Part shown: positions 20,755-29,467 of the stretch, piece by piece
Layout: the number at the start of each line of letters is the position of its first letter
Position numbering within the stretch: the stretch's first letter is position 1
Origin: Nocardia vaccinii NBRC 15922
GTDB taxonomy: Bacteria > Actinomycetota > Actinomycetes > Mycobacteriales > Mycobacteriaceae
Assembly: GCF_001613305.1 (NCBI RefSeq)
Contig: NZ_BDCC01000083.1
Span: forward strand, 1-44,673
Length of the DNA: 44,673 nucleotides
Direction of reading: 5' to 3'
Position numbers and translations under genes: made by a program
The notes under the pieces: generated by a model
Told to the model about the DNA's origin: nothing
Databases searched by the model: none
Seen by the model: only the letters and a program-made list of their open reading frames with translations

Positions 20755-23700
20755 AAACCGAGATCCTCGTGTCGCGCAGAAGGGTCCCGCCCGTCCGGCG
20801 TGGTGCCGTGGTTCGGGTCGGTGGTGAGATCTGGGCGGTGGTGTTGGCGCAGGAGGTGTTCGGCTCTTGCCAGGTCGGGGGTGAGTTGGGTGCGGCGGTG
20901 CTGTTCGGCGTGGAGATCGGCGAGTTCGTTGTGCAACCAGCCCACGTGCACTGTTGCCTCGGTCTGTTTTTCTTCGTCGTCGGGGGTGGCGGGTCCGAAC
21001 AGGATGTTTTCGTCGGCGGGCATCGTGAGGCGGTGCTCGGTGTGGGTGATGTTTGCGGTGAGTTCACTATCGGTGAGCAACTGCACGGGATCGGACACAT
21101 CGATGGTGGGAGTGGCAGCGTGCGGTGTGTCGGGGAACGGGTGCTGGGTGACCCAGGTGTGGATGGCGTGGCGGTCGCGGCGGGTGGGTGCGTCGCGCCA
21201 GTCGCGGCGGAGTTTGGCTTGCGCTTGGTCTGGTGGGTAGGTGGCGGTGATGTGTGCGCAGCGGGCAGGGATGTGGTCGGCGGCTGTGTGGTCCGGGATG
21301 CCGGGGTGGCCGCCGTCGCGGCACTCTCCGCATAAGCCGTCGTCGCCGCGGCGCCCGCGTGTGGGGGTGGTGTCGTGGACGGCGCGTTCGATTCCGCAAT
21401 GCAGGCATCCGAATCCGTGCGTGCGGGGAACCGCGGCGCGGGTGTAGTCCAGGGCGGCGTATCCGTCAGGGCGTGGTGTATCGCGTCCATCAGGTTGGTA
21501 GTGGTGGTTGATCCCGTGGGGCAGTGGTAGGTGGTTGGGGTCGTCGTCGATGGTGCCGCGGGTGTTGAGGTAGCCCTCGACGAAGTCCTGACCTGTGTCG
21601 GGTGGCCGGCTGGTTCGGCGGGTGTGGTCGGTCCATTCCCGATGATTGCGTGCGGCGGTTTCAGCCCTGGTGTGAGCGGAAGTCGGGTGGCTGGCGCCGT
21701 TGTCGGGGTTGTAGATGTGTGGGTCGGTGTCGGGGATGCACGCGATGATGAGGTCGCGGTGTTGTGGGTGTTGGTCTGCGGCCCATCGCAGTCGGGCGCG
21801 GGCGACCGGGAAGCTGTTCGCGTAGAGGGTGTTCGCGACCTTCTCCAGGATGTCGCGTTCCTCGAGGGACAATTGTCGAGTCATGGTGCCGAAGCGGCTG
21901 GTTGCTTCATCGATGCGGCCGCTGCGGAACAACTGACTGACGGCGTGAAGTTGTTCGGGTATCGAGGCATCGGGGTCCGTACGAGGTGGCCGTGCTGCTG
22001 AATCCGGGCGTGGGTCGGTCTGTGAAGGGCTGTGGTGTGTGTCCATGTCGTGTGCCGTCTCGGTTGCGGGTTGAGTGGCTGGTTCGGGGGTGGTCGGTGT
22101 TTCGGGGCGAAGGAGCGCTTCGATGCGCCAGGCGAGCGCGGTGGTGAGTCGGTCGGGGCGGGGTTCGGTGGTGTCTGGTTGGGCAGCGCGCAGGAGTTCG
22201 TAGGCGGTGGTGAGCAGATCGGTGGGTGTCCAGTCCGTGCCGGTCGCGCGGTCCAGAGCCGCGACCAATCGCGGCCAGGCGAGGTCGGCGGTGACGCGGT
22301 CGGCGGTGTCATCGCCGAGCAACTGGTGCAGGTGATCGGTCCACTCGGGCCGCAGATGCTGCGCTGCGGCAGTGGTGGACAAGGCCGCGGGATCGAGTCC
22401 CAGGCGCAGCCATAGTGCGGCGGCGGGCATCTGATCGGGTAGCGGGCGCTGTGCGGCGGCGTCGGTGAGGAGGGCATCGATGTCGAGTCCGGCGGTGGCG
22501 GCGGTGTCGAGGCGTTCAGCCAGGACTGGCCACCACGGGTCGGCAACTATGCGGGTGTTGACCCGTTTGGCCAAACCCGACCACGTACTGACAGCGGTGT
22601 GAAGGTCACCGACAATGTCGGTGACACGGGCATCCAGCAGCGCTTGGTGGTCGCGTTCGAGGACCGGATGACGCGCCGGGCCGGTGGGGCGCAGGTCGGT
22701 GTCGGGGACATGGTTGGCCGCGCGCCAGGTCGCGAGATCGGTGATCAGGCGTGGGTTTCCGAGCAATGGCCGTGCCCAGACCGGTGCGTTGGCCGCGTTC
22801 CAGTCGCGCGCATCACGAGCGATGTGGCGGGCGAGGTCGGTGATGATCCGCGCTCGGGCGTGCAGTTGTTCGGTGATCGCGTTGTCGGGCAGCTCCGGCG
22901 GTACCCCGCGGATCCAGGGCAGCGGACCGGTACCGGCGGAGTGCTTGCCGGAGGGATCGAGCCGCCAGTCCAGCACGGCGGCAGGGTCGTCGGCGGTGTC
23001 GAGTTCACGAGCCGCAATTGCGTTGCGCAGGGCGGTGATCGGGTCGCGGCCGGATATCGCGATCGTGGCGAGGTGTTGTCGCAAGACCGGGTAGGCGGGC
23101 GCATCGGTGAGCCCGGGCCGCAGGTGTTCGACGTTGTCGTCGAGTCGTGCGACCGCGTCGGCGCCGAGGGCGTGTTCGGCGGCCAGGCCAACCGCGTCGA
23201 GGTAGATGTCGACCGCGTGACCGATCCGCCGGTACGGATCGAGTGCGTCGCGCAGCTGTGCGTGCGCGGAGATCTGTGTGGTCTCGCTGGCCAGGATCCG
23301 CAGCAGCACATCCAGTTCGGTGCGTGGCATGAGGCCGGGTTCGGTCCAGAACGATGCTTCGCTGCCGTCGATCGCGGTGGGTATGTACAGGTGGTTGGCG
23401 TGCGCGCCACGGGTCAACGCCACATACAACTGGTTGCGGGACTCGGCTCCGGTGACCACGATGTGGCAGGTATCAACTGTGATGCCTTGCGCGGAATCGA
23501 CAGTGATCGCGTAACCCAAGCGCACATGCGCGCGCACGTAATTCGCGGGCAAGACGGTGGAATGGCCGGCGTCGCGGCCGGGCTGTAGGTGAGCGGCGGT
23601 GATACTGCCGTCGGGATGGACGGCGGTGACGATCCATCGGTAGCCGTTGCGGACCCAATCGTGTTGGCCGAGACGCAGCTTCGGGTCGTTGCGGCGGGTG

Positions 23701-26312
23701 CAGATGATATCGCCGGCCGAGGCGGACAGCTCGTCGGACAGTAGCGCATGTAGGCGGGTGTCGGTGGTGCTGCGGGCGAGGCGGTCGGCGCGGGCGCGTT
23801 CGTTCAGTTCGGTGACTATCGTATGGGTGGGGGCGAGCATGACGGTGTCGCGCCCGCTGAGATGGTCCTTGATCCAGCCGATATACGCGTGGTCGTGCAC
23901 GGTGCCCGGGGCGCCGGAATGTATGCGTTGATGGTCCAGGTGGAACGCCAGCCCGGTGGGGTCGCCATCGCGCAGGAGCAGACTCGCGGTTGCTTCGGTG
24001 GTGTCGGTGAACCGCACGACGTGGCTGAGGGTGGACGCGCGGGCGGCATCGGCGGTGTCCGCGGCGCTGCCGGCGGCCTCGATCGCGGGGAGTTGGCGGT
24101 CATCGCCCACGCATCGGATGGTCGCGCCGCGAGCGGCAAGGAATTCGAACAGGCGCAGGCGTTTGTCGTCGCCGAGCTTGATGTGCTCATCGACGATCAC
24201 CAGTGTGCGGCGGTCGATCTGCAACACCCACTGCGGTAACGCGGCCGGAAACCTGTCGCGGTACCGGCCGGTGCGAGCGTCGGCGGGGCGGTGAGCGTCG
24301 ATGATGGTCAAGAGCCGGTCGACCGTTTCCGCACGCGCGCCGGTCGAAGCGCCCAGTTGCGCGGCCGCGCTGGCGGTCGGCGCCAGGCCGAGCACGGTCC
24401 CGTCGGAGGAATGCCAGGCATCTACCAGTACGCGCATGGCGGTGGTTTTCCCTGCGCCGGCGGGGGCGTTGGTGGTCTCGATCCGCCACGGCGAACTGCC
24501 GAAAGCGCGCACCACCGCTATCTGGCCCGCGTTCAACTGGCGCTCTGTGTGGACCGGGTCGCGGTTGTATGCGTCGATCGCGGCGGTGATCAGGGGCTCG
24601 GGGATGGTGCGTGCGCCCGGCTGCAGCGACAGGTCGATCAGCTTTTCGGTGACCCCGAGTCGGCGGGCCGAGGTGTAAGGCGTGCTGGCGTCGGTGCTGT
24701 AAACGCTGGCGCCGCTAAGGCGTCGGAAGATGTCGGGGACGTGGCCGAGGACGGGTTCGGCGGCCGCGTCGGGGTCGCCCCGCGGGATCGACTGCGGCGG
24801 TGCCAATGCCTGTGCGGTGACTGCTTCGACGGTCTCGGCCCATCGGTCGCGGTCCACCAGCCCCCGCAGGCAACGTTCGGCTTCGGCGCGGATGTGATGC
24901 CACTGCCACGTCGAGCGCTGCGCGGACACCGTCTCCACGACGTCCCGTGAAACGCGCGCCACGGCGTGAGCGTCGAGCATTCGTCGTGACGTCACTGGCT
25001 GGTGGAATACCGCGGTGAGCGTGTTCGCGACCGCTTCACGCCCACCCAGCACCCCGAGTGCTTGCGCACGCCAGTCCGCGCGTTGCTCGGCCCACGACCG
25101 CAGCGCGTGTTTGCGTGGGCGGGTTTCGAGGGTGGCTTGCTGGCTGAGTCCGTACATTTCCTTGGGCATCGGTTCGCGCCCGACCCGCGTCTGGAACGCG
25201 GTGGCCAGCTCGCCAAGGCGGGCGGTGATCGCCGCGTCGCGGCGGGACCAGTGCTCGATCAACAGCCAAGGCATACCGATGATTTCGCGGATCGGCCGCT
25301 TGCCAGGATCGGTTCCGGGACGCTCGGCGAAACCTATTCCCAGGTCCGCGGTCAGGTGATGCTCGAGGCGGGAGTTGTAGATTTCGCTGACGGTCACCAC
25401 GAGGCGGTAGATCATCGCGCCGTCCAGGGTCCGCCACCGCCCATCGAGGGTGCGCACGCGGTTCGCGATAACGAGGTGGGTGTGCAGATCCGGGTCCCCG
25501 CACCGTGATTCACGATGCGTGAACCGCGCCGCGACGATGCCCTCGACATCGACCTGCCGGACACCGTTGCGGCCCATCCGGGTGTAGATGCCGTGGCGTT
25601 CGAGCCATCCCATCGCGTCATCGACCGCCGCCTCGTGCGCGGCGGCGATGCGCTCGGATGTCGCCTTCGGGGCGATCGCCCACAACGCGCTGACCGACTT
25701 GACGGGACTGAACGTGATATCGAAACCCGCCACCGCCGCGCCTTTCGGACGCGAGGCGCGTGCCACCCAGGAGGACAATTCACGCGCATCCAACGGTGCA
25801 CGCCCGAACTCGCCGGTGAACATTGCGGTCGCGACTTCGGTGCGGATGCGCGCGCGAGCGTCATTGGAAATAGCGGCCGCAGGGTCATTCCCGTGGCTAA
25901 TATTGTGCGCACGAAACGCTTGACCGCACCGTTCTCGGTATTCGTTTTCGGAGTCGTATACACGGTAGGGGTTACCTAATCTGGTGGCTTTTTCCGCCGT
26001 ATCGCGCGCGGCTTTCGTGGTAGCCCCCCGAGCGACCTCATGATCGAACACGCGGTTCTGGATCGCGATCGCGTCCGGGTGGCGTCCCTGTCCGAACAGT
26101 GTCTTCATCTGCTCCTCGGTGACATGGTCGCCAGCGCAGAGGCCGAGCGCGGTCAGTCCGGTGCCGTGCCAGCGGCCGGGTGCTTCCCCGTGCGCGGAGT
26201 AATAGTCCGCCAGCGCGTCCGAACCGAGGTTCGTGGAATCGCCTGCGGCTACCTGACGCAGGTAATACAAGTAACTGTTCCCGGCGAGAATCTTGTGCAG
26301 CGTCGCTGTCAC
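20751..26312 (-). CDS. MobF-type conjugative relaxase/helicase (TraA/TrwC-like) with C-terminal zinc-finger extension
   Basis: A protein of about 1853 residues from GTG 26312; the frame continues to a TTG at 26348, but VTATLHKILAGNSYLYYLRQ is the canonical MobF start. Catalytic tyrosines lie in SYLYYLRQ (about 14-17); the metal-binding histidines are in THRESRCGDPDLHTHLVIANR (shown here in parts: His266, His277, His279). DITFSPVKSVSALW is the family's second motif. A RecD/TraI-type helicase follows: Walker A APAGAGKTTA at about 616-625, TLVIVDEH as Walker B, and a late YVALTRGAHANHLY motif VI. The C-terminal 400 residues carry CLHCGIER ... DDGLCGEC (from about 1636) and are homologous to the separate protein at 26973-28379. 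It nicks oriT, unwinds the strand and leads it to the recipient. Confidence 0.96.
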   Translation of the reverse strand: MTATLHKILAGNSYLYYLRQVAAGDSTNLGSDALADYYSAHGEAPGRWHGTGLTALGLCAGDHVTEEQMKTLFGQGRHPDAIAIQNRVFDHEVARGATTKAARDTAEKATRLGNPYRVYDSENEYRERCGQAFRAHNISHGNDPAAAISNDARARIRTEVATAMFTGEFGRAPLDARELSSWVARASRPKGAAVAGFDITFSPVKSVSALWAIAPKATSERIAAAHEAAVDDAMGWLERHGIYTRMGRNGVRQVDVEGIVAARFTHRESRCGDPDLHTHLVIANRVRTLDGRWRTLDGAMIYRLVVTVSEIYNSRLEHHLTADLGIGFAERPGTDPGKRPIREIIGMPWLLIEHWSRRDAAITARLGELATAFQTRVGREPMPKEMYGLSQQATLETRPRKHALRSWAEQRADWRAQALGVLGGREAVANTLTAVFHQPVTSRRMLDAHAVARVSRDVVETVSAQRSTWQWHHIRAEAERCLRGLVDRDRWAETVEAVTAQALAPPQSIPRGDPDAAAEPVLGHVPDIFRRLSGASVYSTDASTPYTSARRLGVTEKLIDLSLQPGARTIPEPLITAAIDAYNRDPVHTERQLNAGQIAVVRAFGSSPWRIETTNAPAGAGKTTAMRVLVDAWHSSDGTVLGLAPTASAAAQLGASTGARAETVDRLLTIIDAHRPADARTGRYRDRFPAALPQWVLQIDRRTLVIVDEHIKLGDDKRLRLFEFLAARGATIRCVGDDRQLPAIEAAGSAADTADAARASTLSHVVRFTDTTEATASLLLRDGDPTGLAFHLDHQRIHSGAPGTVHDHAYIGWIKDHLSGRDTVMLAPTHTIVTELNERARADRLARSTTDTRLHALLSDELSASAGDIICTRRNDPKLRLGQHDWVRNGYRWIVTAVHPDGSITAAHLQPGRDAGHSTVLPANYVRAHVRLGYAITVDSAQGITVDTCHIVVTGAESRNQLYVALTRGAHANHLYIPTAIDGSEASFWTEPGLMPRTELDVLLRILASETTQISAHAQLRDALDPYRRIGHAVDIYLDAVGLAAEHALGADAVARLDDNVEHLRPGLTDAPAYPVLRQHLATIAISGRDPITALRNAIAARELDTADDPAAVLDWRLDPSGKHSAGTGPLPWIRGVPPELPDNAITEQLHARARIITDLARHIARDARDWNAANAPVWARPLLGNPRLITDLATWRAANHVPDTDLRPTGPARHPVLERDHQALLDARVTDIVGDLHTAVSTWSGLAKRVNTRIVADPWWPVLAERLDTAATAGLDIDALLTDAAAQRPLPDQMPAAALWLRLGLDPAALSTTAAAQHLRPEWTDHLHQLLGDDTADRVTADLAWPRLVAALDRATGTDWTPTDLLTTAYELLRAAQPDTTEPRPDRLTTALAWRIEALLRPETPTTPEPATQPATETAHDMDTHHSPSQTDPRPDSAARPPRTDPDASIPEQLHAVSQLFRSGRIDEATSRFGTMTRQLSLEERDILEKVANTLYANSFPVARARLRWAADQHPQHRDLIIACIPDTDPHIYNPDNGASHPTSAHTRAETAARNHREWTDHTRRTSRPPDTGQDFVEGYLNTRGTIDDDPNHLPLPHGINHHYQPDGRDTPRPDGYAALDYTRAAVPRTHGFGCLHCGIERAVHDTTPTRGRRGDDGLCGECRDGGHPGIPDHTAADHIPARCAHITATYPPDQAQAKLRRDWRDAPTRRDRHAIHTWVTQHPFPDTPHAATPTIDVSDPVQLLTDSELTANITHTEHRLTMPADENILFGPATPDDEEKQTEATVHVGWLHNELADLHAEQHRRTQLTPDLARAEHLLRQHHRPDLTTDPNHGTTPDGRDPSARHEDLGL

Positions 26313-26353
26313 ATATTCATCGAGCACCCAAAAGTCTGGTGATATCAAGGCTC

Positions 26354-26380
26354 GAAAGTGATGCTGTTTGCATCACTTTC
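26354..26380. repeat. Perfect 11-bp inverted repeat upstream of relaxase: candidate oriT/operator
   Basis: GAAAGTGATGC (26354-26364) and GCATCACTTTC (26370-26380) flank a 5-nt TGTTT loop, 42 bp upstream of the relaxase start in a notably AT-rich stretch (about 26340-26460) that has no gene. MobF relaxases recognise a hairpin next to nic, usually close to their own gene, so this is the best oriT candidate in the window. It could equally be an operator for the relaxase promoter; the two roles can coincide. The nic position cannot be read. Confidence 0.55.
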
Positions 26381-26711
26381 AACAAAACCGCTGGTCGTTA
26401 TCGAAATGCAACAACAATGCTTCTCGAAAAAAGATTAAATGTGTACGTGGGAAGTGTTTCGTTGCCCATGCGAATCAGGAACTGTGAGGCGGGCAGATAT
26501 ATTGGCAGCCAGTGCCTCGGCGGTGGCTACGCGACCTGGAGGCGCTGCGATCTCAGTGAAACGCTTGCACTTCAGACCTCGATGCAAGAGGTTTGCTTGT
26601 CGTGAATGAGTGAGGGAGAGGGGATGTGTGGAAGGGGGAGTGGTCGGTGGAGGTGAGGGGGAGGAGGGAGTGGGGTGGTAGGTGGGCAGGTGATGGGTAG
26701 CAGGCGGGTGG
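26381..26711. other. AT-rich non-coding stretch next to the candidate oriT
   Basis: No supported gene. From 26381 to about 26460 the sequence is AT-rich (CTTCTCGAAAAAAGATTAAAT); an imperfect inverted repeat, TCGAAATGC against GCTTCTCGA, lies at about 26400-26430. From 26590 to 26710 the plus strand is G-rich and simple (runs such as GAGGGGGAGGAGGGAG), giving proline-rich shadow frames. Consistent with an oriT region plus a promoter. Confidence 0.4.
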
Positions 26712-26891
26712 TTACTGGTTGTGGTGGGTGGTGGGGTCGGTGAAAGTGCGACCGCACCAGGGGTTCCCGGGCGACTGCGACGGGGACCGCTGGTCTCGGT
26801 CGCGGTGGTTGACTTCGATCGAGATGAGCGGTTTGCCCCGGGAGGCCCAGCCGAGAGCGAGTCCGAGGAGGTAGAGGACGGTGTCGCGCAC
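26712..26891 (-). CDS. Small hypothetical protein with hydrophobic N-terminus
   Basis: A 59-residue protein from GTG 26891, chosen because GTGAGGAGATC lies just before it; the frame extends to 26942 without a better site. The first 17 residues (RDTVLYLLGLALGWAS) are hydrophobic and could be a short membrane anchor. The rest is polar (ISIEVNHRDRDQ, CGRTFTDPT). No family recognised. It lies between the zinc-finger gene and the relaxase on the same strand, so it is probably a transfer-region accessory protein. Confidence 0.6.
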   Translation of the reverse strand: MRDTVLYLLGLALGWASRGKPLISIEVNHRDRDQRSPSQSPGNPWCGRTFTDPTTHHNQ

Positions 26892-26972
26892 GGCGATCTC
26901 CTCACGGGGGTGGTGGTCCGGTCCGCCGCGGGACGGGTGCACCGCGGCGGACCGGAGAACGGGTTGCCGGTG

Positions 26973-28379
26973 TCAGGCGGCGGTGCGCTGGCGTGGGGGG
27001 ATGGTGATGAGGCCGAGCCAGACTCGGCATTCGGTGCACATTCCGTCGGTGTCGTTGACGGGGCGGATGCGGGTGCAGCCGTCGCAGCGGGCGCGGTGCT
27101 GCCCGGCTCCGGCGACCGGGCCGCGTGAGCGAGCGGGCCGGGTGCTGATCGCGGTCGGCTGCGGCGACGGTTCGGGATCGGCGTCGGTCGGGACGGCCGG
27201 TGCGGGCAGGTATTGGTCGAGGATCTCGGTGAGCCAGCGGGGTGCGCGGCGGCGGACCTCGCGCAGGAGGGCGTGGACCGCGCCGGGTTGGGTGTCGGTG
27301 AGGAACCGGCAGTAGGTGTGGGCGAGATCGGCGGCGGTGAACCCGGGCGCGAGTTCGGGCAGGCGCGCGATGGTGGGGTCGGTGCGGCACATGTCGCACA
27401 GGCCATCGTCGCTGCGGCGTTTCCCATCGCGAACGTGGATGGGTCGCTGATCGGTGAGGGAGCGTTCGATACCGCAGGACAGGCACCGCCACCCGGTGAC
27501 CGGGTGCATCGCTTCGTGGTCGTAGTCCAGGGCGTTGCCGCCGAACGGGATTGACGGGCGGGCGTCGCCGCGCAGGGTGGTCCGGCGTTCGGCGTGACGA
27601 AGGGCGTCTTCCTCGGAGATGGGTCGCTGGCCCGCCAATGCGACAGCATGGTGTCGCTGTTCGGCCACGTAGGCCACCAATTCCTGATCCCAGTTCTCGC
27701 GCGCCTGGTCCGCGTCGAGGTGTCGGGTGCTGCGCCGCGAGTGAGTTTGCTTGGTGGGGTGCAGGAGTCCGCGTGCTGCGCGGTGTTCGTCGGTGGCTTG
27801 GGCGTGGGCGATCTCGCGGGCCATGGTGTCGACGTAGAGGTTCTGCGCGGCGTAGGCACGGACCACATCGGGCTCCCACCGCTGCACGGGGCGACGCTTG
27901 GCGCGGGCGTGAACCCGGCGGGCGATCTGCTCGGGTGCGAAGCGAGACTTGTCGGTGGCATAGCTGGGGGCGGCGTATTCGCGGGTGGGCGGATTGCGCC
28001 ACATGCGGATCGACTGGCGCGGCATCTCCGCGGCGGCCAACTGCGCGGTCGGTGCCGTGCCGGTGGTGTTGTGGGCTGCGAGTGCGGCCGCGCGGGCGGC
28101 GCGGTCGCGTTCATATAGGCGGGGGTTGGTGTCGGGGGTCAGGACCGCGAGCCGGTCGCGGTTGTGCGGCTCGTTCTCGTACCGCTGCTCCAACAGCTGC
28201 ATCGCTTTCGGGAACGGGTGCGCGGTGAGGGTGCTGACCAATTCGTCGAGGAATGCGCGGTCCTCGGGCGTCGCCGAGGCGAGTGCTCGGTGCGCGGCGT
28301 GGAGTGCGGCGCGGCGGTCGGTGGAGATCAGGGTGTGCAGATCGTTGATGGTGTCGAGGAATGCGCTGGTTTCGGTCAC
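26973..28379 (-). CDS. Zinc-finger protein homologous to the relaxase C-terminal extension
   Basis: A 468-residue protein from GTG 28379 with an ACAGGAAC ribosome site. The N-terminal 90 residues (helices, FPKAMQLLEQRY, RDRLAVLTPDTNPRLY) and the zinc module (Cys299, Cys302, Cys328, Cys331 in CLSCGIER ... DDGLCDMC, preceded by NALDYDHEAM) match the same elements in the same order in the C-terminal 400 residues of the relaxase. The middle is a basic, Arg-rich helical region (about 125-270). A second CxxC set (CDGC, CTEC) lies near 430-460. No enzyme motif is seen. The likely role is DNA or relaxosome binding: a free copy of the domain that in the relaxase is fused to the motor. Role inferred. 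Confidence 0.82.
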   Translation of the reverse strand: MTETSAFLDTINDLHTLISTDRRAALHAAHRALASATPEDRAFLDELVSTLTAHPFPKAMQLLEQRYENEPHNRDRLAVLTPDTNPRLYERDRAARAAALAAHNTTGTAPTAQLAAAEMPRQSIRMWRNPPTREYAAPSYATDKSRFAPEQIARRVHARAKRRPVQRWEPDVVRAYAAQNLYVDTMAREIAHAQATDEHRAARGLLHPTKQTHSRRSTRHLDADQARENWDQELVAYVAEQRHHAVALAGQRPISEEDALRHAERRTTLRGDARPSIPFGGNALDYDHEAMHPVTGWRCLSCGIERSLTDQRPIHVRDGKRRSDDGLCDMCRTDPTIARLPELAPGFTAADLAHTYCRFLTDTQPGAVHALLREVRRRAPRWLTEILDQYLPAPAVPTDADPEPSPQPTAISTRPARSRGPVAGAGQHRARCDGCTRIRPVNDTDGMCTECRVWLGLITIPPRQRTAA

Positions 28380-28457
28380 GTCGAGGGTTCCTGTTCTGGT
28401 TAGTGATTTGAAAGGAGGGCATCCGGCCCGGGTGAGCGCGAAGCCCTCGAGACATGC

Positions 28458-28703
28458 GGGATGACCAGCTGGTCCGGGCGACCAGCCGAGGGCGGCACGA
28501 CCGGGTCACACTGCGACGCGCCGGGCGAGAACGCGCCGGAGCGGCGGGGCCGAATTCCCTGCGCTGACACCGCAACCCGGGGAGCACGCCGGTCGCCGCG
28601 CTGAGGGAATTCGGTTTCGCCGGGCGCGGGCTCGTTCGGAGCGGCGCGGGGTGAGCTGGTAGCCCTCGCGGTTGGCTGGTCGCCCGGACCAGCCGGGCAT
28701 CCC
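28458..28703. repeat. Long nested inverted repeat (about 246 bp) between zinc-finger gene and ssb
   Basis: Outer arms of 30 nt at 28458-28487 and 28674-28703 match at 28 positions; within them CTGGTCCGGGCGACCAGCC and its complement are perfect, and each is itself a small palindrome (CTGGTC/GACCAG). Inner arms CCGAATTCCCT (28550-28560) and AGGGAATTCGG (28604-28614) are perfect. CGGAGCGGCG occurs twice in direct orientation (28537-28546 and 28638-28647). No coding frame is supported. Such structure fits a replication origin, single-strand origin or partition site close to ssb and the ParB-like gene; none of these is proven. Confidence 0.75.
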
Positions 28704-28724
28704 ACCCCCGCCACCTATGACTCA

Positions 28725-28756
28725 CCCCGCCGCGATGCCGAAGCATCGAGGCGGGG
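28725..28756 (-). terminator. Strong hairpin after ssb
   Basis: CCCCGCCGCGATGC (28725-28738) pairs with GCATCGAGGCGGGG (28743-28756) with one mismatch and a CGAA tetraloop, 24 bp beyond the ssb stop on the minus strand. A typical GC-rich actinobacterial terminator without a U tract. Confidence 0.7.
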
Positions 28757-28779
28757 TCAGACCACAGACCAGGAGCTGC

Positions 28780-29337
28780 TCAGAACCCGGGATCGTCGTT
28801 CAGGCTCCGCGAACCCCCGCCGCCGACTCCAGCGCCGGCGAGGGCGGGCTCGGCCCACGGATCGTCGGAGGCGGTCGTCGTGCCGGTCTCGGTGGTCGTG
28901 CTGGGGTGGCTGAATCCGTTGCCGCTGTTGGTGGTCCGCTGCCGGGGGCTGTTGCCTGTGGTGGCGTAGGCGGGGGCGTTGCGGGTGAGTTTCGCGGTCG
29001 CGTATCGCAGTGAGGGGCCGAGTTCGTCGACGTCGAGTTCGATGACGGTGCGTTTATCGCCCTCGCGGGTGGTGTAGGAGCGTTGCTTGAGACGGCCGCT
29101 GACGATCACACGCGCCCCGCGAGTCAACGATTCGGCGGCGTTCTCCGCGGCTTGCCGCCACACACTGCACCGCAGGAACAGCGGGTCACCATCGCGCCAC
29201 TCGTTGGCGGCCCGATCGAAATACCGTGGGGTGGAGGCGACGGTGAAGTTCACGACCGCATCTCCGCGCGGGGTGAAGGTGAGCTCGGGGTCGGCGGTGA
29301 GGTTTCCGATGAGGGTGAGGGTGGTGTCCTGAGCCAT
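28780..29337 (-). CDS. ssb: Single-stranded DNA-binding protein
   Basis: A 185-residue protein from ATG 29337, with GGAAGGAC ahead; the frame extends further but only as a shadow. The OB fold is clear: DTTLTLIGNLTADPELTFTP, VVNFTVASTPRYFD, FLRCSVWRQAAENAAESLTRG, RVIVSGRLKQRSYTTREGDKR. A Gly/Ser/Thr-rich linker (about 120-175) leads to the acidic tip SLNDDPGF, the shortened SSB tail that binds partner proteins. Being on the element next to parB-like and relaxase genes, it is probably the plasmid/ICE copy that coats incoming single-stranded DNA during transfer. Hairpins lie on both sides, suggesting its own transcription unit. Confidence 0.96.
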   Translation of the reverse strand: MAQDTTLTLIGNLTADPELTFTPRGDAVVNFTVASTPRYFDRAANEWRDGDPLFLRCSVWRQAAENAAESLTRGARVIVSGRLKQRSYTTREGDKRTVIELDVDELGPSLRYATAKLTRNAPAYATTGNSPRQRTTNSGNGFSHPSTTTETGTTTASDDPWAEPALAGAGVGGGGSRSLNDDPGF

Positions 29338-29411
29338 GGGGCAGTGTCCTTCCGTTTCAATTCCAGTGAGTGGTGGGGCACGGCTTCGGATTTCGTGAGT
29401 GATGCGGCTGC

Positions 29412-29442
29412 GCCGCCGACCTGTCGGTGACAAGTCGGCGGC
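29412..29442 (-). terminator. Hairpin between ParB-like gene and ssb
   Basis: GCCGCCGAC (29412-29420) and GTCGGCGGC (29434-29442) pair perfectly around a 13-nt loop, 26 bp after the stop of the ParB-like gene. Probably a terminator or processing stem separating it from ssb. Confidence 0.65.
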
Positions 29443-29467
29443 ACACCGGAGCGATCCGGCAGGCGAG

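Noticed and set aside
26435..28114. A 559-codon Pro/Thr/Ser-rich minus frame
   Set aside because: It lies in another frame of the zinc-finger gene and runs through the oriT region; composition is that of a shadow.
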